DNA of 64,000 nt from Spirochaetota bacterium (GTDB lineage: Bacteria; Spirochaetota; UBA4802; JAKQUI01): contig JAKQUI010000048.1 of the NCBI GenBank assembly GCA_029562645.1, positions 124,001 through 188,000 of the forward strand, given 5' to 3'. A program made the translations under genes and the position numbers. Positions 16,613 to 24,797 of this stretch are shown one piece after another. The notes under the pieces were generated by a model. It did not search any database. It was given only the letters and a program-made list of their open reading frames with translations, and was not told where the DNA came from. Within the stretch, counting starts at the first letter, position 1; each line of letters opens with the position of its first letter.

Positions 16613-17614
16613 ATGGACAAGAAGAAAAAGATCATCATCGCCGCCGCCGGCATCCTGATAGTCGTCATCATCCTCATCCAAGTCCTCAAAAAAGACGACC
16701 CGATGGGCGCCGTAAATATCATCGACGGCTCTCAGAAAATCGACGCCGAGGACTACAAGTTGTTTTTCAAGAACATCCGGTTCGAGGACGGGCCCACCGA
16801 CAAGTATTTCTCGAAATCCATCGCGAACCAGTTCACCATCAAGTTTTTCAAGTTTCTCCAGCGCAAGTTCGGCAAGATGAGCTTCGAGGACCATCTCAAG
16901 GCCGTGGAGGACTATCTCAACTCCACGATGGACCCCCGTCGCGCCGCCGAGATGTACGCTCTGTACAAAAAGTTCGCACAGTACGAGCGGAGCCTCATGG
17001 ACACCTCGAAGAAATGGCCCACCCCGAAATCCCCCGAGGACATGATCAAGTATCTCCAGGATGTCCAGGAGTACCGGCGGAGCTTCTTCGGAAAGGAGCT
17101 CGCCGACGAGCTTTTCGGGACGATGGTGAAAACCCAGGAATACGGAATCCGCAAGAACGCGATCGTCAACGACAAAAACCTCTACGGCGAGGAGAAGGAG
17201 AAGCGCCTCAAGGAGCTTAAATCGAAAATGTGGGGCGCGGACGCCTCGGCCATCGACAGCGAGTTGCGGCCGTACGACCAGTACCAGGAAAAGCTTTCCG
17301 TATACGATCGCGATCTTTCCGAGCTGCCCGAGGCCGAGCGGACCAATCGCATCAAGGAATACCGGAACCAGTTCTTCACGCCGGAGGTCGTCGCGCGTCT
17401 CGAGAAGGTCGACGAGCAGCTTGCGAACGAAAAGCAGGCCGAGGAGGAATACCGCCGCCGCGAGCAGCGGATCATCGCCGACCCCAACCTCACCCCCGAG
17501 CAGAAGGACTCGCAGATCATGTACCTGCAGAACGAGATGTTCGGCGAGGAGGCGGACGCGTTCCGGCGTCGCGAGGCGATACGCCAGGGCCTCGAGGAAA
17601 TGAAAACGCCCTAG
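16613..17614 (+). CDS. Lipase-chaperone (LifO/Lif) family-like membrane-anchored protein
   Basis: A 333-residue protein with a short cytoplasmic KKKK start, one membrane helix (residues about 6-23) and a long charged helical periplasmic part. It follows the steric foldase layout: a FFKFLQRKFGKMSFED segment where lipase chaperones have RxxFDYxxSxxGE, then DPRRAAEMYALYKKFAQYE, LPEAERTNRI, and two LFGEE/MFGEEA-type repeats. Lipase chaperones hold secreted lipases in the periplasm for folding. The FDY motif itself is not conserved and no lipase gene is near. AAGGATTG precedes the chosen ATG. It ends four bases inside lnt (convergent). Confidence 0.65.
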   Translation: MDKKKKIIIAAAGILIVVIILIQVLKKDDPMGAVNIIDGSQKIDAEDYKLFFKNIRFEDGPTDKYFSKSIANQFTIKFFKFLQRKFGKMSFEDHLKAVEDYLNSTMDPRRAAEMYALYKKFAQYERSLMDTSKKWPTPKSPEDMIKYLQDVQEYRRSFFGKELADELFGTMVKTQEYGIRKNAIVNDKNLYGEEKEKRLKELKSKMWGADASAIDSELRPYDQYQEKLSVYDRDLSELPEAERTNRIKEYRNQFFTPEVVARLEKVDEQLANEKQAEEEYRRREQRIIADPNLTPEQKDSQIMYLQNEMFGEEADAFRRREAIRQGLEEMKTP

Positions 17615-19197
17615 TCCTTTTTAAAGAGCGACAGGACCAGCATCGCCAGGACCACCACGAGCGAACCGATTACCGCCGTCTCTCCGGCGCGGGTGTAGAT
17701 GCTCCGCGCCGGAATGGCGCGCACCGCCCCATCGACGCTTTCCCTCGTGAACAGCCCCGACCTCGCGAGCACCGCGCCCGTGGGACCGATGACCGCGGAA
17801 ATCCCGCTGTTGGACGCCCGCAGCATGTAGCGGCGGTTTTCGATGCAACGGAACCGGGCGATGTCGAGATGCTGACGCGGTTCGGCCGAATCTCCAAACC
17901 AGGCATCGTTTGATACGTTTACCAGCAGATCGGCGCCCTTCTGGACCGATGCGCGCACAAACCACGGATAGATGAGCTCGAAGCAGATGGACACGCCGAG
18001 CGCGGCATGGTCGCTGCGAACGATGGGCGGCGTGGTACCGGGGGCGAATTCGTCGGGCGCTTCGTAGTACCGGCCCAGCACGCCGATGGACAGCGGCCGG
18101 GTCTCGGAGAATGGGAGCAGGATGTTTTTATCGAACCAGCGCGCATGGCCGCTTCCCGATAATACATACACCGAATTGTACAATGCATCCTTCGGTGCGC
18201 GCCGGACGCCGCCCGCGACGAGCACCGTCTGCGGCCCCATGAAGCCGATCAGCTTTTCGAGGAGAGCGGGAGTCACTCTGGCAGGCGAGTTCAAGATCGT
18301 TTCAGGCCATACGACGATGCGACGATCGCCGGTGCGATACGACTCGTTGGACATCGCGGTGTAGACGTCAAGGCGGCCGTGAAAGGTATCGTCGCTCCAG
18401 CGCTCCTTGTGCCCGTGATTTCCCTGCACGATGCGCGCGGCAATCGCGGGTCCGACATCAGGCCCGACCGTCCCGGAATGAGACCATCGCGCAATCATGG
18501 CGGTTCCATACAGAATCGGAACGATTATTGCGAGCACGACTATGAGTGCGATCGGCCAGTTCATTCGCACTATATGCCGCCAGCCGCTTTGCGCGAAACA
18601 GAAGCGTGCGAATTCACGTACATGCAATGCGCCCGACATGTCCATCGAGCGGATGATGAGCGCCGCGACGCACGCGTTCACCATTACGATCACGAAGGTG
18701 ACTCCCGAAACGCCGGCGATGTCGGCCATTTGAACGAAGCGCGTGCAATCGATTGCGGCATACGCGGGAAGTCCCCACGGCAGCGTGACGGGAGAAATGG
18801 TCCGCAGATAATCGACGATCACCCAGAGCGCCGGCACTGCGAGCGCTGAAAAGACGATGCGACCGGAGCGAAAATACGCGAACCCAAGCGAAAACACACC
18901 CGCATGCAATCCAACCGGGAGCGCAGCGGCGAATACGATGATGAGCACCGTGACCAGAAGCGATCCGCCGTAATGGACATGGATCGCGTAGTACAGCCAG
19001 TAGGTCATGCCGATGATATGCGCCATGCCAAAGATCATTCCGGCGAGGAATGCCTCGCGCAAGGAGATCGCGCGATGCAGCGCGATGATCAGCGGGACCA
19101 GCGCCAGGAAGATGAGCCCCGGGACCGATACGCCGGGAAAAGAACACACATACAGGAACCCGGAGAGCAGCGCGAGTGCAGCAGTCGTGCGCCTCAT
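17611..19197 (-). CDS. lnt: Apolipoprotein N-acyltransferase
   Basis: A 528-residue inner-membrane enzyme that adds the third acyl chain to lipoproteins. The N-terminal half has about six to eight membrane helices; the periplasmic nitrilase domain carries the catalytic triad in WPETIL (Glu), FDKNILLPFSE (Lys and Glu) and SICFELIYP (Cys). A last membrane helix (VIGSLVVVLAMLVLSLF) precedes the C-terminus. Length is normal. Its start overlaps the stop of the upstream aminotransferase gene by four bases. Together with lolA it shows that this organism sorts triacylated lipoproteins to the outer membrane. Confidence 0.95.
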   Translation of the reverse strand: MRRTTAALALLSGFLYVCSFPGVSVPGLIFLALVPLIIALHRAISLREAFLAGMIFGMAHIIGMTYWLYYAIHVHYGGSLLVTVLIIVFAAALPVGLHAGVFSLGFAYFRSGRIVFSALAVPALWVIVDYLRTISPVTLPWGLPAYAAIDCTRFVQMADIAGVSGVTFVIVMVNACVAALIIRSMDMSGALHVREFARFCFAQSGWRHIVRMNWPIALIVVLAIIVPILYGTAMIARWSHSGTVGPDVGPAIAARIVQGNHGHKERWSDDTFHGRLDVYTAMSNESYRTGDRRIVVWPETILNSPARVTPALLEKLIGFMGPQTVLVAGGVRRAPKDALYNSVYVLSGSGHARWFDKNILLPFSETRPLSIGVLGRYYEAPDEFAPGTTPPIVRSDHAALGVSICFELIYPWFVRASVQKGADLLVNVSNDAWFGDSAEPRQHLDIARFRCIENRRYMLRASNSGISAVIGPTGAVLARSGLFTRESVDGAVRAIPARSIYTRAGETAVIGSLVVVLAMLVLSLFKKD

Positions 19198-20339
19198 CTT
19201 GCGCCCCGGAAATAGCGCTCGACACGGTCGAGTCCCTCCCGAATGTTTTCCATCGAATTCGCGTACGAAAATCGTAGGAAGCCCTCCCCGCCGGATCCGA
19301 AATCGACCCCCGGCGTCACGCCGACCTTGACGGCATCGACGATCTCGAAGGCCTCCCGGTACGAATCCTCGCAGAAGGCGCGGGCGTCGGCGAAAACGTA
19401 AAACGCGCCCGTCGGTTCAACATGGATGGTAAAGCCGATCTCACGCAGGCGCGCGATCATGTACTCGCGCCGCTCGTTGTAGATCGCCTTCATCCGTTCG
19501 ATATCGGCCGCCGTCTCCGTGAGCGCGGCGATCCCCGCCCACTGGACGAAGCTATTGGCCGAAATCATGAAGTTTTGGTGGATCCGCTGCATGGTATCGG
19601 AGAACTCGAGCGGGAAGATGAGGTAGCCCAAGCGCCACCCGGTCATGGCGTACAGCTTCGAAAACCCGTTGATCACGAAGGCGCGATCGGTGAACTCGAG
19701 TATCGAGTGTTGCGCCCCCTTGTACACCAGCCCGTGGTAGATCTCGTCCGAGATGATGTACTGGTCCTCGAAGGCCGCCACCTGCCGCATTTGCTCCTCG
19801 GTCATCACGATGCCGGTCGGGTTCGAGGGCGAGTTGATGACGATCCCGCTCGTGCGCTTCGTGATCGCGCGCTTGATGTCCTCCGGGCGGTACTGGAAGC
19901 CGTCCTCGGGAAAGGTGCGCACCTCGATGCAGGTGCCGCCCACCGAACGGATGAAGTTCGGGTAGCAGGCGTAGTGCGGGTTCGAGATGACCACCTCGTC
20001 GCCGTTCTCGAGCAGGGCGATCATCATGAGCAGCATCGCCGGCGACGTGCCGGAGGTGACCATCACCTGTTCGGGTGCTATCGTGACTCCATATTCGGCG
20101 CGGTAATGTTCGCAGATTGCGATCCGCAACTCAAGCAGCCCCATCGCGTGGGTATAGTGCGTTTTCCCGCCCTGGATGGCCCGAATCGCGGCGTCCTGCA
20201 CCGCCTTCGGGGTGTCGAAATCCGGCTCGCCCACCTCCAGGTGGATCACCGATTCGCCGGCCTTTTCCAGCGCCTCGGCCCGCGCCATCACGTCCATAAC
20301 GATAAACGGTTTTACGTCACGCGCCCGATGTGATATCAT
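19194..20339 (-). CDS. PLP-dependent aminotransferase class I/II (fold type I)
   Basis: A 381-residue protein. Motifs in order: GEPDFDTPKAVQDAA, TSGTSPAML, NPHYACYPN, NSPSNPTG, YIISDEIYHGLVY and the PLP lysine in INGFSKLYAMTGWRLGY, then RFSYANS with the substrate-carboxylate Arg. It resembles the aspartate/aromatic aminotransferase Ib group. The ATG at 20339 follows AAAAAAGGTG; an earlier in-frame start has no support. Downstream it overlaps lnt by four bases. A second, clearly different family member lies at 52.5 kb. Confidence 0.92.
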   Translation of the reverse strand: MISHRARDVKPFIVMDVMARAEALEKAGESVIHLEVGEPDFDTPKAVQDAAIRAIQGGKTHYTHAMGLLELRIAICEHYRAEYGVTIAPEQVMVTSGTSPAMLLMMIALLENGDEVVISNPHYACYPNFIRSVGGTCIEVRTFPEDGFQYRPEDIKRAITKRTSGIVINSPSNPTGIVMTEEQMRQVAAFEDQYIISDEIYHGLVYKGAQHSILEFTDRAFVINGFSKLYAMTGWRLGYLIFPLEFSDTMQRIHQNFMISANSFVQWAGIAALTETAADIERMKAIYNERREYMIARLREIGFTIHVEPTGAFYVFADARAFCEDSYREAFEIVDAVKVGVTPGVDFGSGGEGFLRFSYANSMENIREGLDRVERYFRGAR

Positions 20340-20378
20340 AGCACCTTTTTTCTGCGATTGTAGTGTGTTGTATTCGAT

Positions 20379-20399
20379 GTCGTTGCGAGCGAAGCGACG
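20379..20399. repeat. Short hairpin-forming element of the GCGAGCGAAGCGAC type
   Basis: The 21 bases include GTCGTTGCGAGCGAAGCGAC, which can fold with GTCG(T/C)T pairing to AGCGAC. Similar TTGCGAGCGAAGCGA words occur as dispersed intergenic repeats in many deltaproteobacterial and spirochaete genomes. Only one copy is visible in this window. Confidence 0.35.
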
Positions 20400-20472
20400 A
20401 TATCGGCTTCCAGAATCCTGCGCATCACGCGCGCTCACAGGCACCTTCGTCGTTCGCCCCGCGCGCGTAAAT

Positions 20473-20508
20473 AAAAAAAAGGCATCAATGGGCGTTGATG
20501 CCTTTTTT
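20473..20508 (-). terminator. Rho-independent terminator downstream of the class II aldolase
   Basis: Perfect 8-base stem GGCATCAA (20481-20488) with TTGATGCC (20495-20502), loop of six bases. On the minus strand eight T residues follow (20480-20473). Six T residues also flank the other side, so it may work in both directions. It separates the aldolase gene from the aminotransferase-lnt operon. Confidence 0.85.
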
Positions 20509-20549
20509 CGCTTAATGTAAAAACAGCATTGAACGAACGTTCGAATGAA

Positions 20550-21755
20550 CTATTCGTAATCGCGCTCTTTTTCCTCACGCACGGACGTTCCGGCCCCGAC
20601 CGCGGCGCCGCTGGCGAGAATCTCCCGCACGTCCGCGCCCTTCTTCTCGGCCTTCAGCGCCTTGAAGAACTCACACGCCGTCGTATACACGGCCATGTCG
20701 ATCCGTTCCCGTATTTTCGCGTTCGAGCTGTATTCCTCGAACACGGCGTCGCGGAACGGCTTGTGAAGGCTCTTCATATTGCCGCCCTTCCATCCGTTCG
20801 AGGCCGCGTGCTCTTCCATCTTCTTCCAGAGCTCCATCGAGATCCCCTTGTCGGGGTTTTTCTGGTACGATGATCCCTTCTCGAAGGCCACGCCGTATTC
20901 GTCGATGTCGATGCCCCAGATCATGTTCTGCCAGTGGGTCCCCACGTTCGCCTTGAATATGCCGTCCTCGTAGAACTTGCCCACATCGCTGATGGCGGTC
21001 CCGGTGGTGCCATGCTGCGCGATCCCCACGCCCCACGGCCGCAGCGCATTGTAGGTGTCGCGCGTGAGCTTGAGATCGATGTTCCCGCGGACGTTTCCGT
21101 GCGTTGTCCCGTTGTTGATCGCGATCAGATCGGGCTTGACCCCCGCCTTCGCCAGCGCCTCCACCAGCAATACCGCCTCGGAGACGGACGAGTTGCCGTG
21201 CTTCCCGCCGATCTCGCCCACCTCGCTTTCATACATCAGCCCCGCCTGCACCACCTGTTCCGCCAGGAGCAGGCTTATGGCGATGTTCTGTTCCATCGGC
21301 AGGAAGGAGACGTCGATCGAAAAGGAACCGTAGCCGGCCTTGATTGACTCCCGTATTATTTCGTCGGCCTTGTCGAACGCAGCGCGGGTCGGTTTTTGCA
21401 CCGTCGTATGGTCGCGATGGACCGTAAAGGGCGTGGCCTTTTCGCCGGCGTTCCCCATCTGTTCGTTGATTTCAACCACGACCTTGATGAATTCCGCGGG
21501 GTTCATCCCCGTATACCCGCCTTTCATGTCGCTTTCCGACAACGCCAGCTCGTAGATGACCGGCGCGTCCAGCTCCATCGAGGCTTTCACGATGCCGGGG
21601 ATCATGATCCGATGACGCATATTGACCGCCATCGCCACCCAATTGCTCCCCGCTTTCATGGCGGATTGCAGGATATGCCTTCCGTTTACATGCAACACCG
21701 ACGATTTCGGGAACGCCTTTTTGAAGTTTTCCGGACGCTTATCTAACAGTGACAT
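20550..21755 (-). CDS. fba: Class II fructose-bisphosphate aldolase family protein
   Basis: A 401-residue zinc aldolase-type TIM barrel. Zinc-ligand and active-site motifs are present: VHRDHT (Asp-His), YESEVGEIGG, INNGTTHGNVRG (His) and IAQHGTTGTA (His and substrate loop). This group cleaves fructose-1,6-bisphosphate or related ketose phosphates in glycolysis and gluconeogenesis. It is longer than the E. coli enzyme (about 360) and belongs to a long-chain subgroup with a helical C-terminus. GAGGTGAGG precedes the ATG. It is monocistronic: terminator downstream and a 232-base gap upstream. Confidence 0.85.
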   Translation of the reverse strand: MSLLDKRPENFKKAFPKSSVLHVNGRHILQSAMKAGSNWVAMAVNMRHRIMIPGIVKASMELDAPVIYELALSESDMKGGYTGMNPAEFIKVVVEINEQMGNAGEKATPFTVHRDHTTVQKPTRAAFDKADEIIRESIKAGYGSFSIDVSFLPMEQNIAISLLLAEQVVQAGLMYESEVGEIGGKHGNSSVSEAVLLVEALAKAGVKPDLIAINNGTTHGNVRGNIDLKLTRDTYNALRPWGVGIAQHGTTGTAISDVGKFYEDGIFKANVGTHWQNMIWGIDIDEYGVAFEKGSSYQKNPDKGISMELWKKMEEHAASNGWKGGNMKSLHKPFRDAVFEEYSSNAKIRERIDMAVYTTACEFFKALKAEKKGADVREILASGAAVGAGTSVREEKERDYE

Positions 21756-21908
21756 AGCCTCACCTCAAATAAACAAAATATGTATCGTAGCCGATTACCG
21801 TACGAATCAATCACCGTGGCAAGTACTATATTGCGCTCCATGTGTTTTTTCATGCACATGTAGATGATATTGTCAATTTAAAAATTCAACATGTTTATTT
21901 ATAATATA

Positions 21909-21948
21909 TTTATTGACTTTTCGATCACATTTTATTGACTTTCGAATC
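21909..21948. repeat. Pair of 18-base near-identical direct repeats 22 bases apart
   Basis: TTTATTGACTTTTCGATC (21909-21926) is repeated as TTTATTGACTTTCGAATC (21931-21948). The 22-base period is close to two helical turns, so both copies face the same side of the DNA. The second copy contains the -35 box of the candidate promoter for the nucleotidyltransferase gene, as expected for an operator. The surrounding 21756-21987 gap is strongly AT-rich and otherwise holds no gene. Confidence 0.5.
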
Positions 21949-21963
21949 TTGTTTTATTATTAC
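21935..21963 (+). promoter_or_regulatory. Candidate promoter for the nucleotidyltransferase pair
   Basis: TTGACT (21935-21940) and TATTAC (21958-21963) with a 17-base spacer. Predicted start near 21970 leaves an 18-base leader before the ATG at 21988. The -35 box lies in the second direct repeat. Confidence 0.45.
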
Positions 21964-21987
21964 AATAGCTAGGTTGTTGCAGGCGCT

Positions 21988-22512
21988 ATGCCATTTCGGA
22001 AGCTGAACCATTTAAAGGAGATTATCACAGATCTGGTCAAGAGCGATATCGATTTCATCATCTGCGGCGGCGTGGCGCTTGTATTGCACGGCGTCGAGCG
22101 CATGACGATGGATCTCGATGTCGCGATCGACATGACCGAGAGTAATCTCAATCGCTTCCTCAGGGCGATGAAGCATCTGCATCTGGTTCCCCGGGCACCC
22201 GTCCCGGCCGAATCGTTGCTGGATCCGGAAAAACGGAAGATCATGATCGAAGAAAAAAACGCGCTCGTATTCACCTTTATCGATCCGAAGAACCCATATC
22301 GTCAGGTCGACGTGTTCCTGACCGACAAGCTATCCTACGACACGCTCAAGGAGAATGTCGAGCATGTCGACATCGGGTCCCACCGTGCAAAGCTCGTATC
22401 AAAGAAAACATTGCTGCAAATGAAAAAGGCCGTCCAGCCCCCGCGCGAAAAAGACATCTTCGATATTCACATCCTGGAAAAGATCATCAGCAAGAGCGAG
22501 GATACCGCATGA
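21988..22512 (+). CDS. Small nucleotidyltransferase-fold protein (DUF6036/AbiEii-like)
   Basis: A 174-residue protein. The nucleotidyltransferase signature is visible: FIICGGVALVLHG, then RMTMDLDVAID, where the two Asp residues are metal ligands, and a third acidic residue in RQVDVFL. A later LLQMKKAVQPPREKDIFDIHIL segment matches the C-terminal helix of DUF6036/AbiEii-type proteins. Relatives act as toxins, antitoxins or tRNA/protein nucleotidylating enzymes. It overlaps the next gene by four bases (ATGA) and sits behind AT-rich DNA with direct repeats. Base composition looks lower in GC than its neighbours, so horizontal gain is possible. Target unknown. Confidence 0.78.
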   Translation: MPFRKLNHLKEIITDLVKSDIDFIICGGVALVLHGVERMTMDLDVAIDMTESNLNRFLRAMKHLHLVPRAPVPAESLLDPEKRKIMIEEKNALVFTFIDPKNPYRQVDVFLTDKLSYDTLKENVEHVDIGSHRAKLVSKKTLLQMKKAVQPPREKDIFDIHILEKIISKSEDTA

Positions 22513-22694
22513 AGACCTATCATCGAAGCGACATCGATGAATTCCGTAATATGCTGAAGAATGCCTCTCCCGCCGATTTCGACGGGCATACCGAGTTCGT
22601 GATCATGACCCCCGAGGAGCGGCTGATGTGGCTCTCCCAGTCGGCGCAGTTTTCGGCTGAATTTATGCTTGCGACCGAACGGCTATCTGATTGA
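22509..22694 (+). CDS. 61-residue partner of the nucleotidyltransferase, hypothetical
   Basis: A small acidic protein (MKTYHRSDIDEFRNML to ATERLSD) with predicted helices and no membrane segment. The four-base overlap with the upstream nucleotidyltransferase gene implies coupled translation and a functional link, as in two-gene toxin-antitoxin modules, but the protein has no recognisable DNA-binding domain. Its 3' end overlaps the convergent TPR gene by 12 bases. Confidence 0.6.
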   Translation: MKTYHRSDIDEFRNMLKNASPADFDGHTEFVIMTPEERLMWLSQSAQFSAEFMLATERLSD

Positions 22695-23414
22695 TTCACG
22701 GCGCGACAATCGCGCCGCATCGGCATACCGCCCTATTTTTTTATACAACCTGAAAAGCGAATCGCGATACACCTGATTGCGCGGCTTCCCGCGATACGCG
22801 GCGAGAAATTGCTCCAGGGCCTGATTGTCGCGCCCCGCCCGCTCCGCGATGGTACCGCGATAAAAGCTCACCTCGCCGTCCGTGTTCCCCAATACCTGCG
22901 AGCGGCGCAGCCATCGATCCGCCTCATCGTGCCGGTCGAGATGGAACTGGGCCACACCAAACATGAAGGTGAGCATCATATCGTCTGAGAAAGGAAATCG
23001 CGCCAGCTCGATGACCAGATCGGTAAAGAGGCGGTTTCGATAGAGGACCTCGATGGCCGTAAAGAGCTCCCGCGTGTTCGGTTTTGTCCGATCGAGCGAA
23101 CCGAGCAGGAGGCGCGCACCGCGCTCGATCTCGCCGGTGTGCAAGCAGGCATGCCCCAACAACCGGTTCAATTCCGCGTTTTTAGGGAACACCACGAGGG
23201 CGCGCTCGCAGTACCGCTTGAGCTCGGGGAACTTTTTTTCCTCGTAGAGTTTACGCGCCTCGGCCGCCAGGTCCTCCGGCGTAGCCTTGCGGTATTTTTC
23301 ATAGTAGGTGAGCAGGTAAAACCGATACACCTTCTCGCTGTAGCGATAGGAATAGACCCCGGCGCCGACCGCCAGGATCACGAATAGATAAAAAATCACC
23401 TTTCCCATGCTCAT
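22683..23414 (-). CDS. TPR-like protein with N-terminal membrane anchor
   Basis: A 243-residue protein: membrane helix at about residues 4-22 (KVIFYLFVILAVGAGVYSY), then TPR-type helical pairs through to the C-terminus (LYEEKKFPELKRYCERAL, RLLGHACLHTGEIERGARLLL, WLRRSQVLGNTDGEVSFYRG). Probably faces the periplasm. The ATG at 23414 is preferred over an upstream TTG. Monocistronic and divergent from lolA. No named family recognised. Confidence 0.78.
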   Translation of the reverse strand: MSMGKVIFYLFVILAVGAGVYSYRYSEKVYRFYLLTYYEKYRKATPEDLAAEARKLYEEKKFPELKRYCERALVVFPKNAELNRLLGHACLHTGEIERGARLLLGSLDRTKPNTRELFTAIEVLYRNRLFTDLVIELARFPFSDDMMLTFMFGVAQFHLDRHDEADRWLRRSQVLGNTDGEVSFYRGTIAERAGRDNQALEQFLAAYRGKPRNQVYRDSLFRLYKKIGRYADAARLSRRESIR

Positions 23415-23449
23415 TTCGTGCAAATAAATGAATTGAAATTATCACCCGC

Positions 23450-23471
23450 GAAAAATAGGTGGATATTTTTC
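23450..23471. repeat. Inverted repeat in the TPR/lolA divergent gap
   Basis: GAAAAATA (23450-23457) and TATTTTTC (23464-23471) form a perfect 8-base inverted repeat with a 6-base centre GGTGGA. It lies between two divergent genes, so it could be an operator or a weak hairpin. The rest of 23415-23563 is AT-rich with no gene. Confidence 0.35.
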
Positions 23472-23563
23472 CATATTATTCGTATCATGAGTAACTGATG
23501 AAAGAAATAAAGAATAATTTTACTTAATGATGAGAAAAATCGTATACCATGTAGGAGCAAAAA

Positions 23564-24169
23564 ATGAAGCGATGTGCCATGATAGTCGTTCTTGTCGCGT
23601 CCATCTCCGCCGCGGGCGAGGTTCTCGCGCTCACCGGGGAGGAGGCGGTCGCGAAATTCAACAACCGCATGCTGAGCATCGGATCGATGACGGGCGTGGT
23701 GTCGTGGATCACGACCGGCGGGAACTCGTATACCGGCACCTTCCAATACCTTGCGCCCGATAAGATCTACGTCAAGTTCAGCAATCCCTCCGGCAAGATC
23801 ATCGCCTCAAACGGAAAGACCCTGTGGGTGTACAATCCCTACAGCTCCGTGTGCGGGATCCAGGACCTCGCCAAGGGCGGGTCGGGCGGCCTGTCGGGCA
23901 TCATCAGCGGCTACCGCTCCATCGCGACAGAAACCCCGGGCGGCGTGACCATACTCCTGAAACACAGCGAGCGTCCGTTCAGCGAGATCAACCTTTACCT
24001 CGACCAGACCTATTTCCTCAAACGGGCCGTTCTCCGCACCAGCGACGGCGCGACGTTTTCGCTGGCGCTGAGCAATGTAAAAACCGGCCTCAATCTCGTA
24101 CCGAGCATCTTCTCCTTCCGCGTCCCCCACGACACGCAGACGGTGAAGAACCCGCTCAACATGAAATAA
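23564..24169 (+). CDS. lolA: LolA-type periplasmic outer-membrane lipoprotein carrier
   Basis: A 201-residue protein with a signal peptide (cleavage near VLA-LT, residue 22). The LolA-fold pattern is present: an N-terminal helix, SMTGVVSWI, LAPDKIYVKFSNPSGKIIASNGKTLWVYNP, and VTILLKHSERPFSEINLYLDQ-type strands. LolA carries lipoproteins from LolCDE across the periplasm. TAGGAG eight bases before the ATG. Followed after 7 bases by a barrel-like protein, probably co-transcribed. Confidence 0.85.
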   Translation: MKRCAMIVVLVASISAAGEVLALTGEEAVAKFNNRMLSIGSMTGVVSWITTGGNSYTGTFQYLAPDKIYVKFSNPSGKIIASNGKTLWVYNPYSSVCGIQDLAKGGSGGLSGIISGYRSIATETPGGVTILLKHSERPFSEINLYLDQTYFLKRAVLRTSDGATFSLALSNVKTGLNLVPSIFSFRVPHDTQTVKNPLNMK

Positions 24170-24176
24170 CCGTCTC

Positions 24177-24797
24177 GTGAAGACGATCCGGCTCATCGTC
24201 GCACTTCTGCTCGTGGTCCTTGCCGCGTCCGTGACCGCGCTCTATGCCGCCGATGCCGACGATCCCGCCGGGAAAAAGGAGAAAAAGAGCGAATCGATCT
24301 TTTACACCTTCGCCGGTCTCATCGGCGAGGGCGGCAGCAACCACATCGTCTACTCCGATTGGGTCACCGATAAGTGGGAAACGATCGAATACAACGGCAG
24401 CTATGGCGGCGGCGGGCTGGTTCTCGCGCTGTACGCCGATCACCTGATCGGCGAGTTCTCGCTCCAGTATATCAGCAGCGCCAATGCCGGCACCCCGGAC
24501 GTCTCGGCGAGTTATACAATGGCCACCGCGCTCGGAAAGTTCGCCTGGTTCTTCTTCGATGTCGTCGGCGTCGCCGGCGGAGTGGGCATGTATCTCGAGA
24601 TCCCCCCGTTTAAAAAAGACTACACCGGTGGCGCCGGATTCGCGGGATCGATCGGCCTTGTGTTCAACCTGGGTACGGATGTAAAAATTTTTGTCGATGG
24701 CATTGCTCGTACCGGACGTTTCGGCTTTGGCGAGGAATCGACCATAACATCGTTTGGCGGCCGCATAGGAGTCATGTACAATGTGGGCAGGCTTTAA
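24177..24797 (+). CDS. Putative small outer-membrane beta-barrel protein
   Basis: A 206-residue exported protein with a signal peptide (residues 1-24, ALYA-AD) and GTG start. The mature part alternates glycine-rich amphipathic strands (NGSYGGGGLVLALYADHLIG, GVGMYLEI, GGRIGVMYNVGRL), as in an eight-stranded barrel, though the last residue is Leu rather than an aromatic. No family recognised. It overlaps the comEC start by 17 bases and follows lolA by 7 bases. Confidence 0.72.
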   Translation: MKTIRLIVALLLVVLAASVTALYAADADDPAGKKEKKSESIFYTFAGLIGEGGSNHIVYSDWVTDKWETIEYNGSYGGGGLVLALYADHLIGEFSLQYISSANAGTPDVSASYTMATALGKFAWFFFDVVGVAGGVGMYLEIPPFKKDYTGGAGFAGSIGLVFNLGTDVKIFVDGIARTGRFGFGEESTITSFGGRIGVMYNVGRL

